This document shows, piece after piece, positions 9,286-17,544 of a stretch of DNA of 64,000 nucleotides (the stretch's first letter is position 1; every line of letters starts with the position of its first letter). The notes under the pieces were generated by a model. That model worked only from the letters and a program-made list of their open reading frames with translations. It had not been told where the DNA came from and did not search any database. The translations under genes and the position numbers were made by a program. This DNA comes from Ramlibacter aurantiacus (GTDB lineage Bacteria > Pseudomonadota > Gammaproteobacteria > Burkholderiales > Burkholderiaceae_C): positions 1,054,001 to 1,118,000 of the forward strand of contig NZ_JAEQNA010000001.1 of NCBI RefSeq assembly GCF_016722895.1, in the 5' to 3' direction.

Positions 9286-10566
9286 TCAAAGGTCGAGCAT
9301 CTCCAGCGGCTCGATGGCCACGCCGATGGCCTGCTCGTGCGCCTCGCGCACCCATTCGGGTTGGCCGGCGTGGAAGGTGAAGTGCGTCAGCAGCCGCGCC
9401 CACTTGGGATGCCGTCGGTACGCGGCGAGCGGCAGGCCTTCGAGGAAGAACTCGCGTGAATCGCTGGGCAACACGATGCGCCGGCTGCGTTCGGGGTCGC
9501 GCAGCACGCCCTTGGGATCGCGCCCGGCCTGCACCGCCTCGATGTCGGCGAACAGTCGCCGGCGCAGCATCGCCACACCCGCGTCGCTGGCGCCCAGCGT
9601 CTCGCCGGTGCGGTCGGCGATGCGCCCCTGACCCACCCAGGCGCAGATGTCCTGGTTGATCACATGGCTGGCGATCAGCCGGCCCGACGCATCGCGAACC
9701 GGGCTGGCCCAGGTGGGGATGGCATCCTGCACGAAGGGCTCTCGCTCGCGCGGCACGCGGATGAAGGACCAGGTGACGTTGAGCGTGTTCTCGTCGTCCA
9801 CCGGCACGCGCCACTCGAAATGGTCGCCCAGGAAGAAACCATGCGGCCACAGGCACACCCGCCCGATGGTCCACAGCGGATGCGTCTCGTCGCTGTCTTC
9901 GGTGATGCGCTTGTAGACCAGCCCGTGCTCGAACTCCTCGAAAGCCAGCTTGAGGTGGCGCGGCGCATAGCCGCCCTCGTGCCCGCGCATCCGCCGGCTC
10001 CAGTTGGCGTGCATCCACTCGAAATGCACCGGGTCGACGGAGTTTTCCTGGCACTGCAGCCAGTTGCACGGCACGTCGGAGAACACCGCCTGCACGAAGC
10101 CGTTGCGCCAGTGGAAGGCCTCCCAGTCGGGCAGCTCCGGCGCGGGCGCCGGCCCGAGGTAGGCCCACAGCATGCCGGCCAGGGCGCGCACCGGGTAGGC
10201 CTTGAGCCGCACCCTGGCCTTCAGGCGCGCGGACGGGTCGGCCTGCTCCTCGTAGGGCTGGTGCAGGCAGGCACCCTGCGCGTCGTATTGCCAGCCGTGG
10301 TAGTTGCAGCGCAGGCCCGCGCCTTCGACGAAGCCCTGGGACAGGTCGGCGCCGCGGTGGGCGCAGTGGCGTTCGAGCAGGCCGTAGCGGCCGCCGAGGT
10401 CCTGGTAGAGGACCAGGTCCTCTCCGAGAAGCCGCAGCGGCTTGACGGGGGTGCGAGCCAACTCGTCCACGCCCGCCACCGGATGCCAGTGGCGCCGCAG
10501 GACCTCGCCCATGGGCGTGCCCGGTCCCACGCGCGTCAGCTGGCGGTTCTTCTCCTCGGTGAGCAC
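9286..10566 (-). CDS. Rieske [2Fe-2S] ring-hydroxylating oxygenase, alpha subunit (1)
   Basis: 426 residues. The Rieske cluster ligands are CAHR (Cys68, His70) and CNYHGW (Cys87, His90). The mononuclear iron site of the catalytic domain appears at ENSVDPVHFEWMH, the D-x2-H-x4-H pattern. The family is the phthalate-dioxygenase/vanillate-demethylase type, single-component oxygenases that take electrons from a separate reductase. No reductase gene is seen in this window. It starts 3 bases after the Bug receptor stop, so they are co-transcribed. It would hydroxylate or demethylate an aromatic acid at the head of the pathway. Confidence 0.9.
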   Translation of the reverse strand: MLTEEKNRQLTRVGPGTPMGEVLRRHWHPVAGVDELARTPVKPLRLLGEDLVLYQDLGGRYGLLERHCAHRGADLSQGFVEGAGLRCNYHGWQYDAQGACLHQPYEEQADPSARLKARVRLKAYPVRALAGMLWAYLGPAPAPELPDWEAFHWRNGFVQAVFSDVPCNWLQCQENSVDPVHFEWMHANWSRRMRGHEGGYAPRHLKLAFEEFEHGLVYKRITEDSDETHPLWTIGRVCLWPHGFFLGDHFEWRVPVDDENTLNVTWSFIRVPREREPFVQDAIPTWASPVRDASGRLIASHVINQDICAWVGQGRIADRTGETLGASDAGVAMLRRRLFADIEAVQAGRDPKGVLRDPERSRRIVLPSDSREFFLEGLPLAAYRRHPKWARLLTHFTFHAGQPEWVREAHEQAIGVAIEPLEMLDL

Positions 10567-10569
10567 GCC

Positions 10570-11553
10570 TCACTCCACCCGGAAGCCCGAGGCCTTGATG
10601 ATGGGCGCCCAGTGCGCCAGCTCGGCGCGCTGCACGGCATCGGTCTGCGCGCCGTCGCGGAAGGTGGGGTAGACCCACAGGCGCTGCGTCATCAGCTCGC
10701 GCACGTCCGGCATGGCCAGCACCTGCCTGACCGCCGCCTGCATGCGCTGCACCTCGGCCGGGGGCGTGCCGGCCTTGGCCCACATGCCGGTCCAGCCCTC
10801 GCCCGAGGTCACGTCGATGCCCTGCTCGGCGAAGGTGGGGATGTCGGGCATGAGCGGCGAGCGCTCCTTGGTGAAGATGCCGATCACGCGGATGCGGCCG
10901 GCGCGGTGGTGCGCCATCAGGCCGTCCATCAGGCTGATGGCCGAGGGCACGTGGCCGCCGACCAGGTCGGTGACCATGGGTGGCGAGCCCTTGTAGGGCG
11001 TCACCGGCAGCTCGATGCGCGCGGTCTGCGCCAGCTGCACGCCCAGGAAGGCGTTCTGCCCGCCCATGCCCGGCGTGCCGTAGCTGGACTTGCCCGGGTT
11101 CTTGCGCGCCCATTCGACGAATTCGCGGGCGTTGGTGGCGCCGGTGTTGAGCGCCACGCCCATGCCCAGCGGATAGGTCGCCAGCGAGGCCACGGGCGAG
11201 AAGTCGCGGGTGATGTCCCACTTGATGTTGTGCCCCGGCACCAGCGTGAGAAAGGTGGGCGTGGCGTTGGGGGCGACCATGTAGGCGAGCCCGTCGGCCG
11301 GAGCCTGCAGCACCAGGTCGGCCGCCACGCGCCCGCCCGCGCCCGGCTTGTTTTCGATGATCACCGGCTGGCCCATGAGCGGCTGCAGGCGCTCGACGAC
11401 GGCGCGCGCGATCGCGTCGGTGGCGCCACCCGGCGGAAAGCCGATCAGCACGCGGATGGCCGGCTTGCCTTGCGCGTGCACGCCCAGGGGCAGCGAGATC
11501 GCCGCGGCGCCGGCGGCGCTGGCGGTCAGGAGTTGGCGACGGGTGAGTTTCAT
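10570..11553 (-). CDS. Bug-type (TctC) tripartite tricarboxylate receptor, periplasmic (1)
   Basis: 327 residues starting MKLTRRQLLT at 11553, chosen over an earlier Met because GGAG lies seven bases upstream. The signal peptide carries an RR motif (LTRRQLLTA) and so may use the Tat pathway; cleavage is likely after VHA. The mature part has the Bug signatures: VGFPPGGATD-like loop (IGFPPGGATD), ENKPGAGGR and the YKG/SPP ligand-loop region. These receptors bind carboxylates in the periplasm, usually for TctAB permeases, which are absent here; orphan Bug proteins are very common in Burkholderiales. Sits between two Rieske genes. Confidence 0.93.
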   Translation of the reverse strand: MKLTRRQLLTASAAGAAAISLPLGVHAQGKPAIRVLIGFPPGGATDAIARAVVERLQPLMGQPVIIENKPGAGGRVAADLVLQAPADGLAYMVAPNATPTFLTLVPGHNIKWDITRDFSPVASLATYPLGMGVALNTGATNAREFVEWARKNPGKSSYGTPGMGGQNAFLGVQLAQTARIELPVTPYKGSPPMVTDLVGGHVPSAISLMDGLMAHHRAGRIRVIGIFTKERSPLMPDIPTFAEQGIDVTSGEGWTGMWAKAGTPPAEVQRMQAAVRQVLAMPDVRELMTQRLWVYPTFRDGAQTDAVQRAELAHWAPIIKASGFRVE

Positions 11554-11646
11554 GCGTTGTCTCCGGTGGGTCATTGACGACGCCGCGGCGTTCTGCGCGC
11601 CGCCGGCATGCGGTGGTCGATGGAACGGATCAGGGGCCTTTTCAAA

Positions 11647-11679
11647 CTGTTTTCACGTGTGCGAAAGCCGTGTGAACAG
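11647..11679. other. Inverted repeat in the gap between Rieske gene 2 and Bug receptor 1
   Basis: CTGTTTTCAC (11647-11656) faces GTGTGAACAG (11670-11679): ten-base arms with one mismatch and a 13-base loop. On the minus strand it begins 4 bases past the stop of the second Rieske gene, inside the 129-base gap before the Bug receptor, the largest gap in the left arm. It is not followed by a T-run, so it is a poor intrinsic terminator; an mRNA-stabilising hairpin or partial attenuator fits better. Confidence 0.5.
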
Positions 11680-11682
11680 CCC

Positions 11683-12921
11683 CTAGGCGTCGGCAAGTGC
11701 GCGCCAGTCGCTGCCGGCCGGGATCACCCCCCCGACCGATCGGACGCGCCGGTAATCGAGTCCGGGGTGGCCGGCCGCCGTGGGCGTCTGTCCCGCCATG
11801 AATTCGCGCGCCGCCTTGAGCAGCTGGGCCCGCACGCGCAGCACGGCACCGTCGGCCGAGCACAGCTGCTCGTCGGTGCGGTCCACGATGGGGCCCTGGC
11901 TGATGAACATGGCGAAGTCCTCGGTGCCCAGGTGCTGCGGAAAGCCGGTCTTGTGGCCCCGCTTCATGAGGTCCCGGTTCTGGCCCCAGTTGTCCCTGGC
12001 ATCACCGGGCGGCAGCGGTGGGAAGTTCCAGACGTCGGGCGAGGCCGACATGATGGTCATGCCCAGGGGGGCGTGCGCGTTGAACTGCACGAACCAGGCG
12101 CGGTGCGTCACGTCGTCCACCGGGGTGGAGAAGAACACCGTGGTGGGCCCTTGCGCATGCGGCGGGCAGATGATGCCGTACCAGGGCATGACGAAATTGT
12201 TGACCCGTGCGTACACCTTGTCGGCATCGGGCAGCGCGCGCAGCGCGGCGTAGCGGTAGCCGTAGGGCCGGTCCTCGAACTCGAGCCTGGGCGCCAGGGC
12301 GCGCGTCATCAGCAGGCGCTCGTTGCCGCCGCCGGCGGTGATCTGCGTGGTGGACTCGTGCAGCACGCCCACGTGCGACGAATCCATGGAAGCTTCGACG
12401 CCCTGCACCCAGTTGGTGGGCACCTCGACGCTGGTCACCGAGCGCTGCGAGGCCGGCAGGTCGATGAAGGGCAGCTCGGGGAACGGCGGCGCCTTGGCGC
12501 CCTGCCCCAGCCAGACCCAGACGATGCCGCCACGATCCACCGTGGTGTAGCGGTTCACCCGCACGTGCTGGCAGAACTGCTCCTGGCTGCCGGCGTGGTT
12601 GGGCGCCTCGACCACCTCGCCGCGCACGTTGAACTTCCAGCCGTGGTAGATGCAGCGCAGGCCGTTGTCTTCGTTGCGGGCCAGGGCCAGCGAGGCCTTG
12701 CGGTGCGGGCAGTGCTCGTCAAGCACGCCCACCTGGCCGTCGGTGGCGCGGAAGGCGACGAAGTTGCGCCCCAAGAGGCGCAGCCGCACCGGCGCGCCAT
12801 CGGCCTCCAGCTTGACCGAGGGCACCGCCGGCAGCCAGTAGTGCCGGCGGATCATCTCGCCCATGGGCGCGCCGTTCTCGACGCGGGTCAGCAGCTCGTT
12901 GTCTTCGGCGGTCATGGCCAT
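11683..12921 (-). CDS. Rieske [2Fe-2S] ring-hydroxylating oxygenase, alpha subunit (2)
   Basis: 412 residues from MAMTAEDNEL; AAGGA lies about 8 bases before this Met, while a longer open frame upstream has no such site and runs into the amidohydrolase gene. Rieske ligands: CPHR (Cys71, His73) and CIYHGW (Cys90, His93). The catalytic iron motif lies in VEASMDSSHVGVLH. It belongs to the same phthalate 4,5-dioxygenase/vanillate demethylase-like group as the oxygenase at 9286-10566 but is clearly divergent from it, so the two probably act on different intermediates or ring positions. It follows the LigJ-like gene by 11 bases. Confidence 0.9.
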   Translation of the reverse strand: MAMTAEDNELLTRVENGAPMGEMIRRHYWLPAVPSVKLEADGAPVRLRLLGRNFVAFRATDGQVGVLDEHCPHRKASLALARNEDNGLRCIYHGWKFNVRGEVVEAPNHAGSQEQFCQHVRVNRYTTVDRGGIVWVWLGQGAKAPPFPELPFIDLPASQRSVTSVEVPTNWVQGVEASMDSSHVGVLHESTTQITAGGGNERLLMTRALAPRLEFEDRPYGYRYAALRALPDADKVYARVNNFVMPWYGIICPPHAQGPTTVFFSTPVDDVTHRAWFVQFNAHAPLGMTIMSASPDVWNFPPLPPGDARDNWGQNRDLMKRGHKTGFPQHLGTEDFAMFISQGPIVDRTDEQLCSADGAVLRVRAQLLKAAREFMAGQTPTAAGHPGLDYRRVRSVGGVIPAGSDWRALADA

Positions 12922-12932
12922 GGCTGTTTCCT

Positions 12933-13934
12933 TCAGCGGTCGGTGTAGTTGTCGAACGCCCGCGTGTACACGCGGCGGCAGTTGCATTCGAAGATGTCGC
13001 GGCGCTGCGCCTCGGTGAGCCACTCGATGCCTTCGATCACCGGCTTCATGTCGTCGTAGTCGCGGTCGGTGAGCGGGTCACGCGCGCTGCCGGTGCCGGG
13101 CTTTTCGGTGCCGAACATCACGCGGTCGGTGCCGGCCACCTTGCACAGCAGCTCGATGGATTCGCCGCTGTAGTTGCAGGTATCGAAGTACAGCTTGCGC
13201 AGTTGCTGGTCGAACGTTTCCTTCTCGCCCTTGCGCACGCTCCAGGCGCGGAAGCGCCCCATCTGGTAGGGAATGGCGCCGCCGCCGTGGGCCACCACGA
13301 TCTTCAGCTTGGGAAAGGCATCGAAGGTCTTGGCGCCCAGCAGCGAGACGATGGCGATGCTCTCTTCGTTGATGAACTTCAGCGTGTACGACTCACGCGC
13401 GCTGCAGCTGCCGGCGGAGTGGATCAGGCCCGGCACGTCCAGCTCGGTCATGGCCTGGTACAGCGGGTGCCAGTAGGGCTCGCCCAGCCCGGGCGGATCG
13501 CCCAGCCCTTCGGTGGGGTCGGGGTTGATCAGGCAGCCGACGAAGCCCAGTTGTTCGACGCAGCGGCGCAGCTCGGGGATGGCGCGCTGCTCCAGCGGTT
13601 CGTCCATGTACTGCGGCAGGCCGGCCACGCCGCGGAAGCGGTCGGGAAACATTTGCACGAACTGCGCGATCAGGTCGTTGCAGTGGATGGACCACAGCTC
13701 GGTCACGCGGCCCGGCTTCACGGAGTGCATCTGCAGGTAGGGGCGCGGCGAGATGAACTGCAGGTCGGTGCCGACCTTGTCCATGCTGCGCACCAGTTCC
13801 TCGGCCGCCTTGCGAACGGACGCTTCCGGGATCTTGGGCAGCGTGTTCGGGTTGGCCCGGCCTCCGATGAGTTCCGCCATGAAGCGGAAGCTCTCGGGCG
13901 GCATGACGAGGTGGGCGTGGGAGTCGATGATCAT
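12933..13934 (-). CDS. LigJ-like amidohydrolase-family hydratase (4-oxalomesaconate hydratase relative)
   Basis: 333 residues starting MIIDSHAHLV. The HxH metal motif is His6/His8; further ligands are likely His172 (IHSAGSC) and His216 (AHGGGAIPYQMGRFR). From memory the protein follows Sphingobium LigJ along most of its length (SPR, INPDP, HGGGA.PY..GRFR, FDTC.Y). LigJ hydrates 4-oxalomesaconate in the protocatechuate 4,5-cleavage route. The LigB-type dioxygenase and LigK-like aldolases on the other arm support a meta-cleavage role. Decarboxylase or other amidohydrolase_2 activities remain possible. It lies 31 bases behind the RidA gene in the same direction. Confidence 0.78.
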   Translation of the reverse strand: MIIDSHAHLVMPPESFRFMAELIGGRANPNTLPKIPEASVRKAAEELVRSMDKVGTDLQFISPRPYLQMHSVKPGRVTELWSIHCNDLIAQFVQMFPDRFRGVAGLPQYMDEPLEQRAIPELRRCVEQLGFVGCLINPDPTEGLGDPPGLGEPYWHPLYQAMTELDVPGLIHSAGSCSARESYTLKFINEESIAIVSLLGAKTFDAFPKLKIVVAHGGGAIPYQMGRFRAWSVRKGEKETFDQQLRKLYFDTCNYSGESIELLCKVAGTDRVMFGTEKPGTGSARDPLTDRDYDDMKPVIEGIEWLTEAQRRDIFECNCRRVYTRAFDNYTDR

Positions 13935-13965
13935 GGTCGGCGCGTGCGGTTCGGGTGAGGGAAAG

Positions 13966-14349
13966 TCAGTCCAGCCAGGCGATGGCTTCGATCTGCAGCC
14001 ACATACCGTGCTGCAGGTCGGCCACGGTGATGTGGCGAGCGGGGCGGTCGTGCGGGTCGGGGAAGCAGGCCAGCCACTCGGCGTTGATCGGCTCGCGCAC
14101 CGGGTCGCCCCGGATCGCGAGGGACAGCTTGGCCACGTGCTCCAGGCCGGCGCCCCCGGCGGCGAGCACCGCGCGCAGGTTGGCGAAGGCATTGCGCACC
14201 TGCTCGCCCGCATCGGCCGGCAGCGCGCCCTGGGCGTCTTTGCCGGCGATGGCCGAGGTGCACAGCAGCGGGCCCACGCGGGCGGCGGCCGGGATGGGCG
14301 CCTTGTGCGAGGCGCCGGGCACCTCGATGGAGCGGGGGGATCGGGTCAT
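13966..14349 (-). CDS. RidA (YjgF/YER057c/UK114) family protein
   Basis: 127 residues with the family pattern: a substrate-pocket N-terminal strand (IPAAARVGPLLCTSAIAG), EQVRNAFANLRAVLAAGGAGLEHVAKL, and the late Arg (PARHITVADL) that in RidA holds the carboxylate of the enamine. RidA-type proteins form trimers and hydrolyse reactive enamines or imines; relatives in catabolic operons act as deaminases or tautomerases on ring-cleavage products. It is the first enzyme gene of the left arm, 27 bases after gntR, suggesting a dedicated role on a pathway intermediate rather than general housekeeping. Confidence 0.87.
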   Translation of the reverse strand: MTRSPRSIEVPGASHKAPIPAAARVGPLLCTSAIAGKDAQGALPADAGEQVRNAFANLRAVLAAGGAGLEHVAKLSLAIRGDPVREPINAEWLACFPDPHDRPARHITVADLQHGMWLQIEAIAWLD

Positions 14350-14376
14350 GGGGAGTGTCTCCTTCGACGGCCGGGA

Positions 14377-15120
14377 TCAGTCCGGCTCGTTCTCGAACAG
14401 GCTCATCGGGATGCGCGCCAGGAACTCCGAGAAACCGGTGGAGCCCGAGGGCACGTGCAGCAGCATCAGGTGCCCGGCGGCGGCCTCGTCGCCGTCCTGG
14501 ATGGCGCGGGCGATCTTTCGGTGGTCCTGCAGCGACTGGTTGATCTGCGCCTTGCTGATGAAGTCGCGCAGGCGGTAGCGCAGGATCTGCCGGCGCGCGT
14601 CGCGGATCAGCCCCGCCAGGAAGGTGTTGCGGCTGCCCTCGTAGATCACTTCATGGAATTGGCCGTTGGCCACCGAGTACTCCTCGGTGCCGCCTTCGAC
14701 GGCCGCGTCCTGGCAGGCCTGCAGGGCCTCGTCGATGCGGCGGCGCAGCGGGTCGTCGACCCGGCGCGCGGCCAGCTTGGCGCAGGTGGCCTCCAGCTCG
14801 CCGATGCCTTCCATGATGGCCCGCACCTGGCTGATGGACAGCCGGGCCACGGTGACCCCCTGGCGCGGCGCGATGCGCACCAGGTTGCGGGCGGCCAGCT
14901 GCTGCAGGGCCTCGCGCACGGGGGTGCGGGAGACCTGGAAGCGCACGGCCAAGGCGCGCTCGTCCAGCGGGCTGCCCGGGGGCAGCTTGCCCGCCTCGAT
15001 CTCCTCCTGCAGCGCGGCACGGATCTCCGTGGCGCGGCCCCCGCGCGGGCGTGAGTCGTCGGCCGAGGCGAGCTCGGGATCGAGGGCGGGTTCGTGGTCG
15101 ATGGTGTGTTCCATGGGCAT
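14377..15120 (-). CDS. GntR-family regulator, FadR (FCD) type
   Basis: 247 residues from the ATG at 15120, with AGAGGT nine bases upstream; other candidate starts are 15150 and 15114. A ~40-residue acidic tail precedes the winged helix-turn-helix (ATEIRAALQEEIEAGKLPPG...SRTPVREALQQLAARNLV). The C-terminal FCD ligand domain keeps the usual acidic and His positions (GQFHEVIYEGS, DHRKIARAIQDGDEAAAGHLM). FCD regulators usually repress divergent catabolic operons and release DNA when a carboxylate binds. It heads the left arm and faces the right arm; two matched palindromes in the 271-base gap are its probable operators. Confidence 0.92.
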   Translation of the reverse strand: MPMEHTIDHEPALDPELASADDSRPRGGRATEIRAALQEEIEAGKLPPGSPLDERALAVRFQVSRTPVREALQQLAARNLVRIAPRQGVTVARLSISQVRAIMEGIGELEATCAKLAARRVDDPLRRRIDEALQACQDAAVEGGTEEYSVANGQFHEVIYEGSRNTFLAGLIRDARRQILRYRLRDFISKAQINQSLQDHRKIARAIQDGDEAAAGHLMLLHVPSGSTGFSEFLARIPMSLFENEPD

Positions 15121-15144
15121 GGCAAATATACCTCTAAGTTTCTG

Positions 15145-15175
15145 TGGCATGCAAGAACAATCTTCTTGAATGCCA
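15145..15175. promoter_or_regulatory. Probable GntR operator 1 (TGGCAT-N19-ATGCCA)
   Basis: TGGCAT (15145-15150) and ATGCCA (15170-15175) frame an inner inverted pair, CAAGAA (15152-15157) and TTCTTG (15163-15168). Together they form a 31-base palindrome with 13-base arms and one mismatch. It lies 25 bases upstream of the gntR start, where binding would give autoregulation. The same half-sites with the same spacing recur 180 bases away. Confidence 0.7.
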
Positions 15176-15324
15176 TTTCATGCACTGCCGGCTGCAGCAG
15201 TCGGCCGATGGTAGCCGGGTCGCCCTCCCTCCCGAGAGAACCCGTGTGCAGCCGGGCGGCCAGACGCACGGCCCGGCTTGGCTTGGCCACGCTAGCAAGC
15301 TGTCGAGCTACAAACTTTCCCCTC

Positions 15325-15355
15325 TGGCATATTGCAATCGAGTTTGTGTATGCCA
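15325..15355. promoter_or_regulatory. Probable GntR operator 2 (TGGCAT-N19-ATGCCA)
   Basis: TGGCAT (15325-15330) and ATGCCA (15350-15355) with exactly 19 bases between, as in operator 1, although the inner 19 bases differ. A smaller inverted pair, TTGTG/CACAA (15345-15349 and 15355-15359), and CAAACT/AGTTTG (15311-15316, 15341-15346) overlap it. It lies 36 bases before the acyl-CoA synthetase start, where bound GntR could block transcription of the right arm. Confidence 0.7.
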
Positions 15356-15391
15356 CAATGCCGCCGATAAATGCACTGAAGGTCTTCCTCC

Positions 15392-17536
15392 ATGAATTCC
15401 GCCGCCTCGGATACCAACCCCATTTCCCTCGCCCACGTGCTTCGCCCGCGCTCGATCGCCGTGGTCGGCGCCTCGGCCGATCCGCGCTCCTTCGGCGGGT
15501 TCGTGCAAGGCAACCTCGAACGATTCGGCTGGGACGGCCAGCTCCACCTGATCAGCCGCAGCAGCGCCGAGCTGAACGGCCGCCCCTGCCTGCGCAACGT
15601 GGACGAATTGCCCGAGGGGGTGGACCTGGCGGTGCTGGCCATCCCCGAGGCCGGCGTGCTCGACGCCGTGAAGTCGCTGGCCGCGCGCCGCTGCCACGCG
15701 GCGGTGCTGTTCGCCTCCGGCTACGCCGAGGCCGGCCCCGAGGGCCAGGTGCGCCAGCAGCAGCTGGCCCAGGTCGCGCGTGATGCCGGCCTGGTGCTGG
15801 TGGGCCCCAACTGCATGGGGTTCACCAACCTGGCCGACGGCGTGCCGCTCACCTTCGAGCCGCTGGCCGCGCGTGCCCGTGAGGAGCGGCCGGGCGTGGG
15901 CATCGTGGCGCAGAGCGGCTTCATGGCCGCCAACCTGCGCGACGCCCTGCTCGCGCGCGGCGTGCCGGTCACCTGCGTGTTTTCCACCGGCAACGAGATC
16001 GCCGTCTGCGTGGAAGACGCCCTCGCCCACTACCTGGAAGATCCGCAGACCCGCGTGGTCACGGTCTACGCCGAGCAGCTGCGCCGGCCGCGCCAGTTCC
16101 TGCAACTGGCGCGCCGCGCCCGCGAGCTGGGCAAGCCGGTGGTGCTGCTGATGCCGGGCCGCAGCGCCCGGGCGCGCGAGGCGGCGCAGTCGCACACCGG
16201 CGCGCTGGCTGGCGACCACGCCACGGCCTGCGCCCTGCTGCGGCGCGAGGCGGTGGTGGTGGTCGACTCCCTCGACGAATTGCTGGACACCAGCGCCGTG
16301 CTGCTGCGCCATCCCGCGCCGCCGGCCGGTGGCACCGCATTCATGACGGGCTCGGGCGCGATGAAGAACATCGCCCTCGATTTCGCCGAGGACCTGGGCC
16401 TGCCGCTGCCGGCGCTGACAGCGCCCATCGTGGAGCGCCTGGAGGCCATGCTGCCGTCCTACGCGCGGGCCGAGAACCCGCTGGACTACACCACCCTCGG
16501 CGTGCGCCAGCCCGGCCTGATCGGCGAGCTGCTGCTCACGCTGCAGGACGACCCGCGCATCGGCAGCCTGGTGCTGGCGATCCCGGTCGGCCCCTCGGTG
16601 GCGCAGCGTGACAAGGCCGACCACATCGTCCCGGCGATCGGGCGCGCCACCAAGCCGGCGGTGCTGGTGCTGACCGGCGACGACAGCCCCATCGAGCCCT
16701 TCTTCACCGAGGCCATCCGCGCCAGCGGCGTGCCGCTGTTCCGATCGGCCGACCGCGCCTTGCGCGCGCTGCGCCACGTGGCCGCTCATGGCGAGGCGCT
16801 GCAACGCGCCGCCCGCGCCGCCGTCGATGCGCCGCCTGCCCGGCCCCTGCCCGGCGCCGTGCCGCCCAACGGCATCTTTGCCGAGTACCAGGGCAAGCGC
16901 TGGCTGGCCCAGGCCGGCATCGCCGTCCCCGCAGGCCGGCTGGCCGCGAGTGCCGACGAGGCCGTGCGCGTGGCCCGGGAGATCGGCTGGCCGGTGGTGC
17001 TCAAGGCGCAGGCCAGCGAGTTGCCGCACAAGAGCGACGTGGGCGGCGTGCTGGTGGGCCTGAAGGACGAGGCCGCGCTGCGCGAAGGCTGGCGCCGCCT
17101 GCACGACGACGTGGCCCGCCACCGCCCTGGCCTGCAGCTCGATGGCGCCCTCGTGGAGGCCATGGGGCCGCGCGGGCTGGAGCTGGTGGTGGGCGCCAAG
17201 CGTGACGCCGACTGGGGCCCGGTGGTGCTGGTGGGCCTGGGCGGCATCTGGATCGAGGCGCTGAAGGACGTGCGCCTGCTGCCGGCCGACCTGGCCGAAG
17301 CCGACATCGTCATCGAGCTCCAACGGCTCAAGGCCGCCGCCGTGCTGCGCGGCATCCGGGGCGAGGCCGGCGTGGACCTGCAGGCGATCGCCCGCGTGGT
17401 CGCCGCCATCGGCGCGCAGATGCGGGCCAATCCCCAACTGCAGGAAATCGACATCAACCCGCTGGTGGCCTACCCCGCCGGCAGCGCGCTTCCGGTGCTG
17501 GCGCTCGACGCGCTGGTGGTCGCCACCCCCCACTGA
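15392..17536 (+). CDS. Acyl-CoA synthetase, NDP-forming (acetate-CoA ligase family)
   Basis: 714 residues in one chain. Order of domains: CoA-binding Rossmann domain (PRSIAVVGASADPRSFGG, about 18-35), succinyl-CoA ligase-like domains with the phospho-His in AQSHTGALAG (His268), and a C-terminal ATP-grasp domain (residues about 490-710, PVVLKAQASELPHKSDVGGV). It activates a carboxylic acid to its CoA ester with ATP, forming ADP through a phosphohistidine; relatives act on acetate, pimelate, ferulate and other acids. As the first gene of the right arm, behind the GntR operator, it probably activates the pathway substrate or a ring-cleavage product. Confidence 0.9.
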   Translation: MNSAASDTNPISLAHVLRPRSIAVVGASADPRSFGGFVQGNLERFGWDGQLHLISRSSAELNGRPCLRNVDELPEGVDLAVLAIPEAGVLDAVKSLAARRCHAAVLFASGYAEAGPEGQVRQQQLAQVARDAGLVLVGPNCMGFTNLADGVPLTFEPLAARAREERPGVGIVAQSGFMAANLRDALLARGVPVTCVFSTGNEIAVCVEDALAHYLEDPQTRVVTVYAEQLRRPRQFLQLARRARELGKPVVLLMPGRSARAREAAQSHTGALAGDHATACALLRREAVVVVDSLDELLDTSAVLLRHPAPPAGGTAFMTGSGAMKNIALDFAEDLGLPLPALTAPIVERLEAMLPSYARAENPLDYTTLGVRQPGLIGELLLTLQDDPRIGSLVLAIPVGPSVAQRDKADHIVPAIGRATKPAVLVLTGDDSPIEPFFTEAIRASGVPLFRSADRALRALRHVAAHGEALQRAARAAVDAPPARPLPGAVPPNGIFAEYQGKRWLAQAGIAVPAGRLAASADEAVRVAREIGWPVVLKAQASELPHKSDVGGVLVGLKDEAALREGWRRLHDDVARHRPGLQLDGALVEAMGPRGLELVVGAKRDADWGPVVLVGLGGIWIEALKDVRLLPADLAEADIVIELQRLKAAAVLRGIRGEAGVDLQAIARVVAAIGAQMRANPQLQEIDINPLVAYPAGSALPVLALDALVVATPH

Positions 17537-17544
17537 CCGATCCC

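Noticed and set aside
11683-13934. Complete multi-component Rieske dioxygenase with beta subunit or reductase
   Set aside because: No small beta subunit, ferredoxin or reductase gene is found in the window; both oxygenases look like the single-subunit phthalate/vanillate type.
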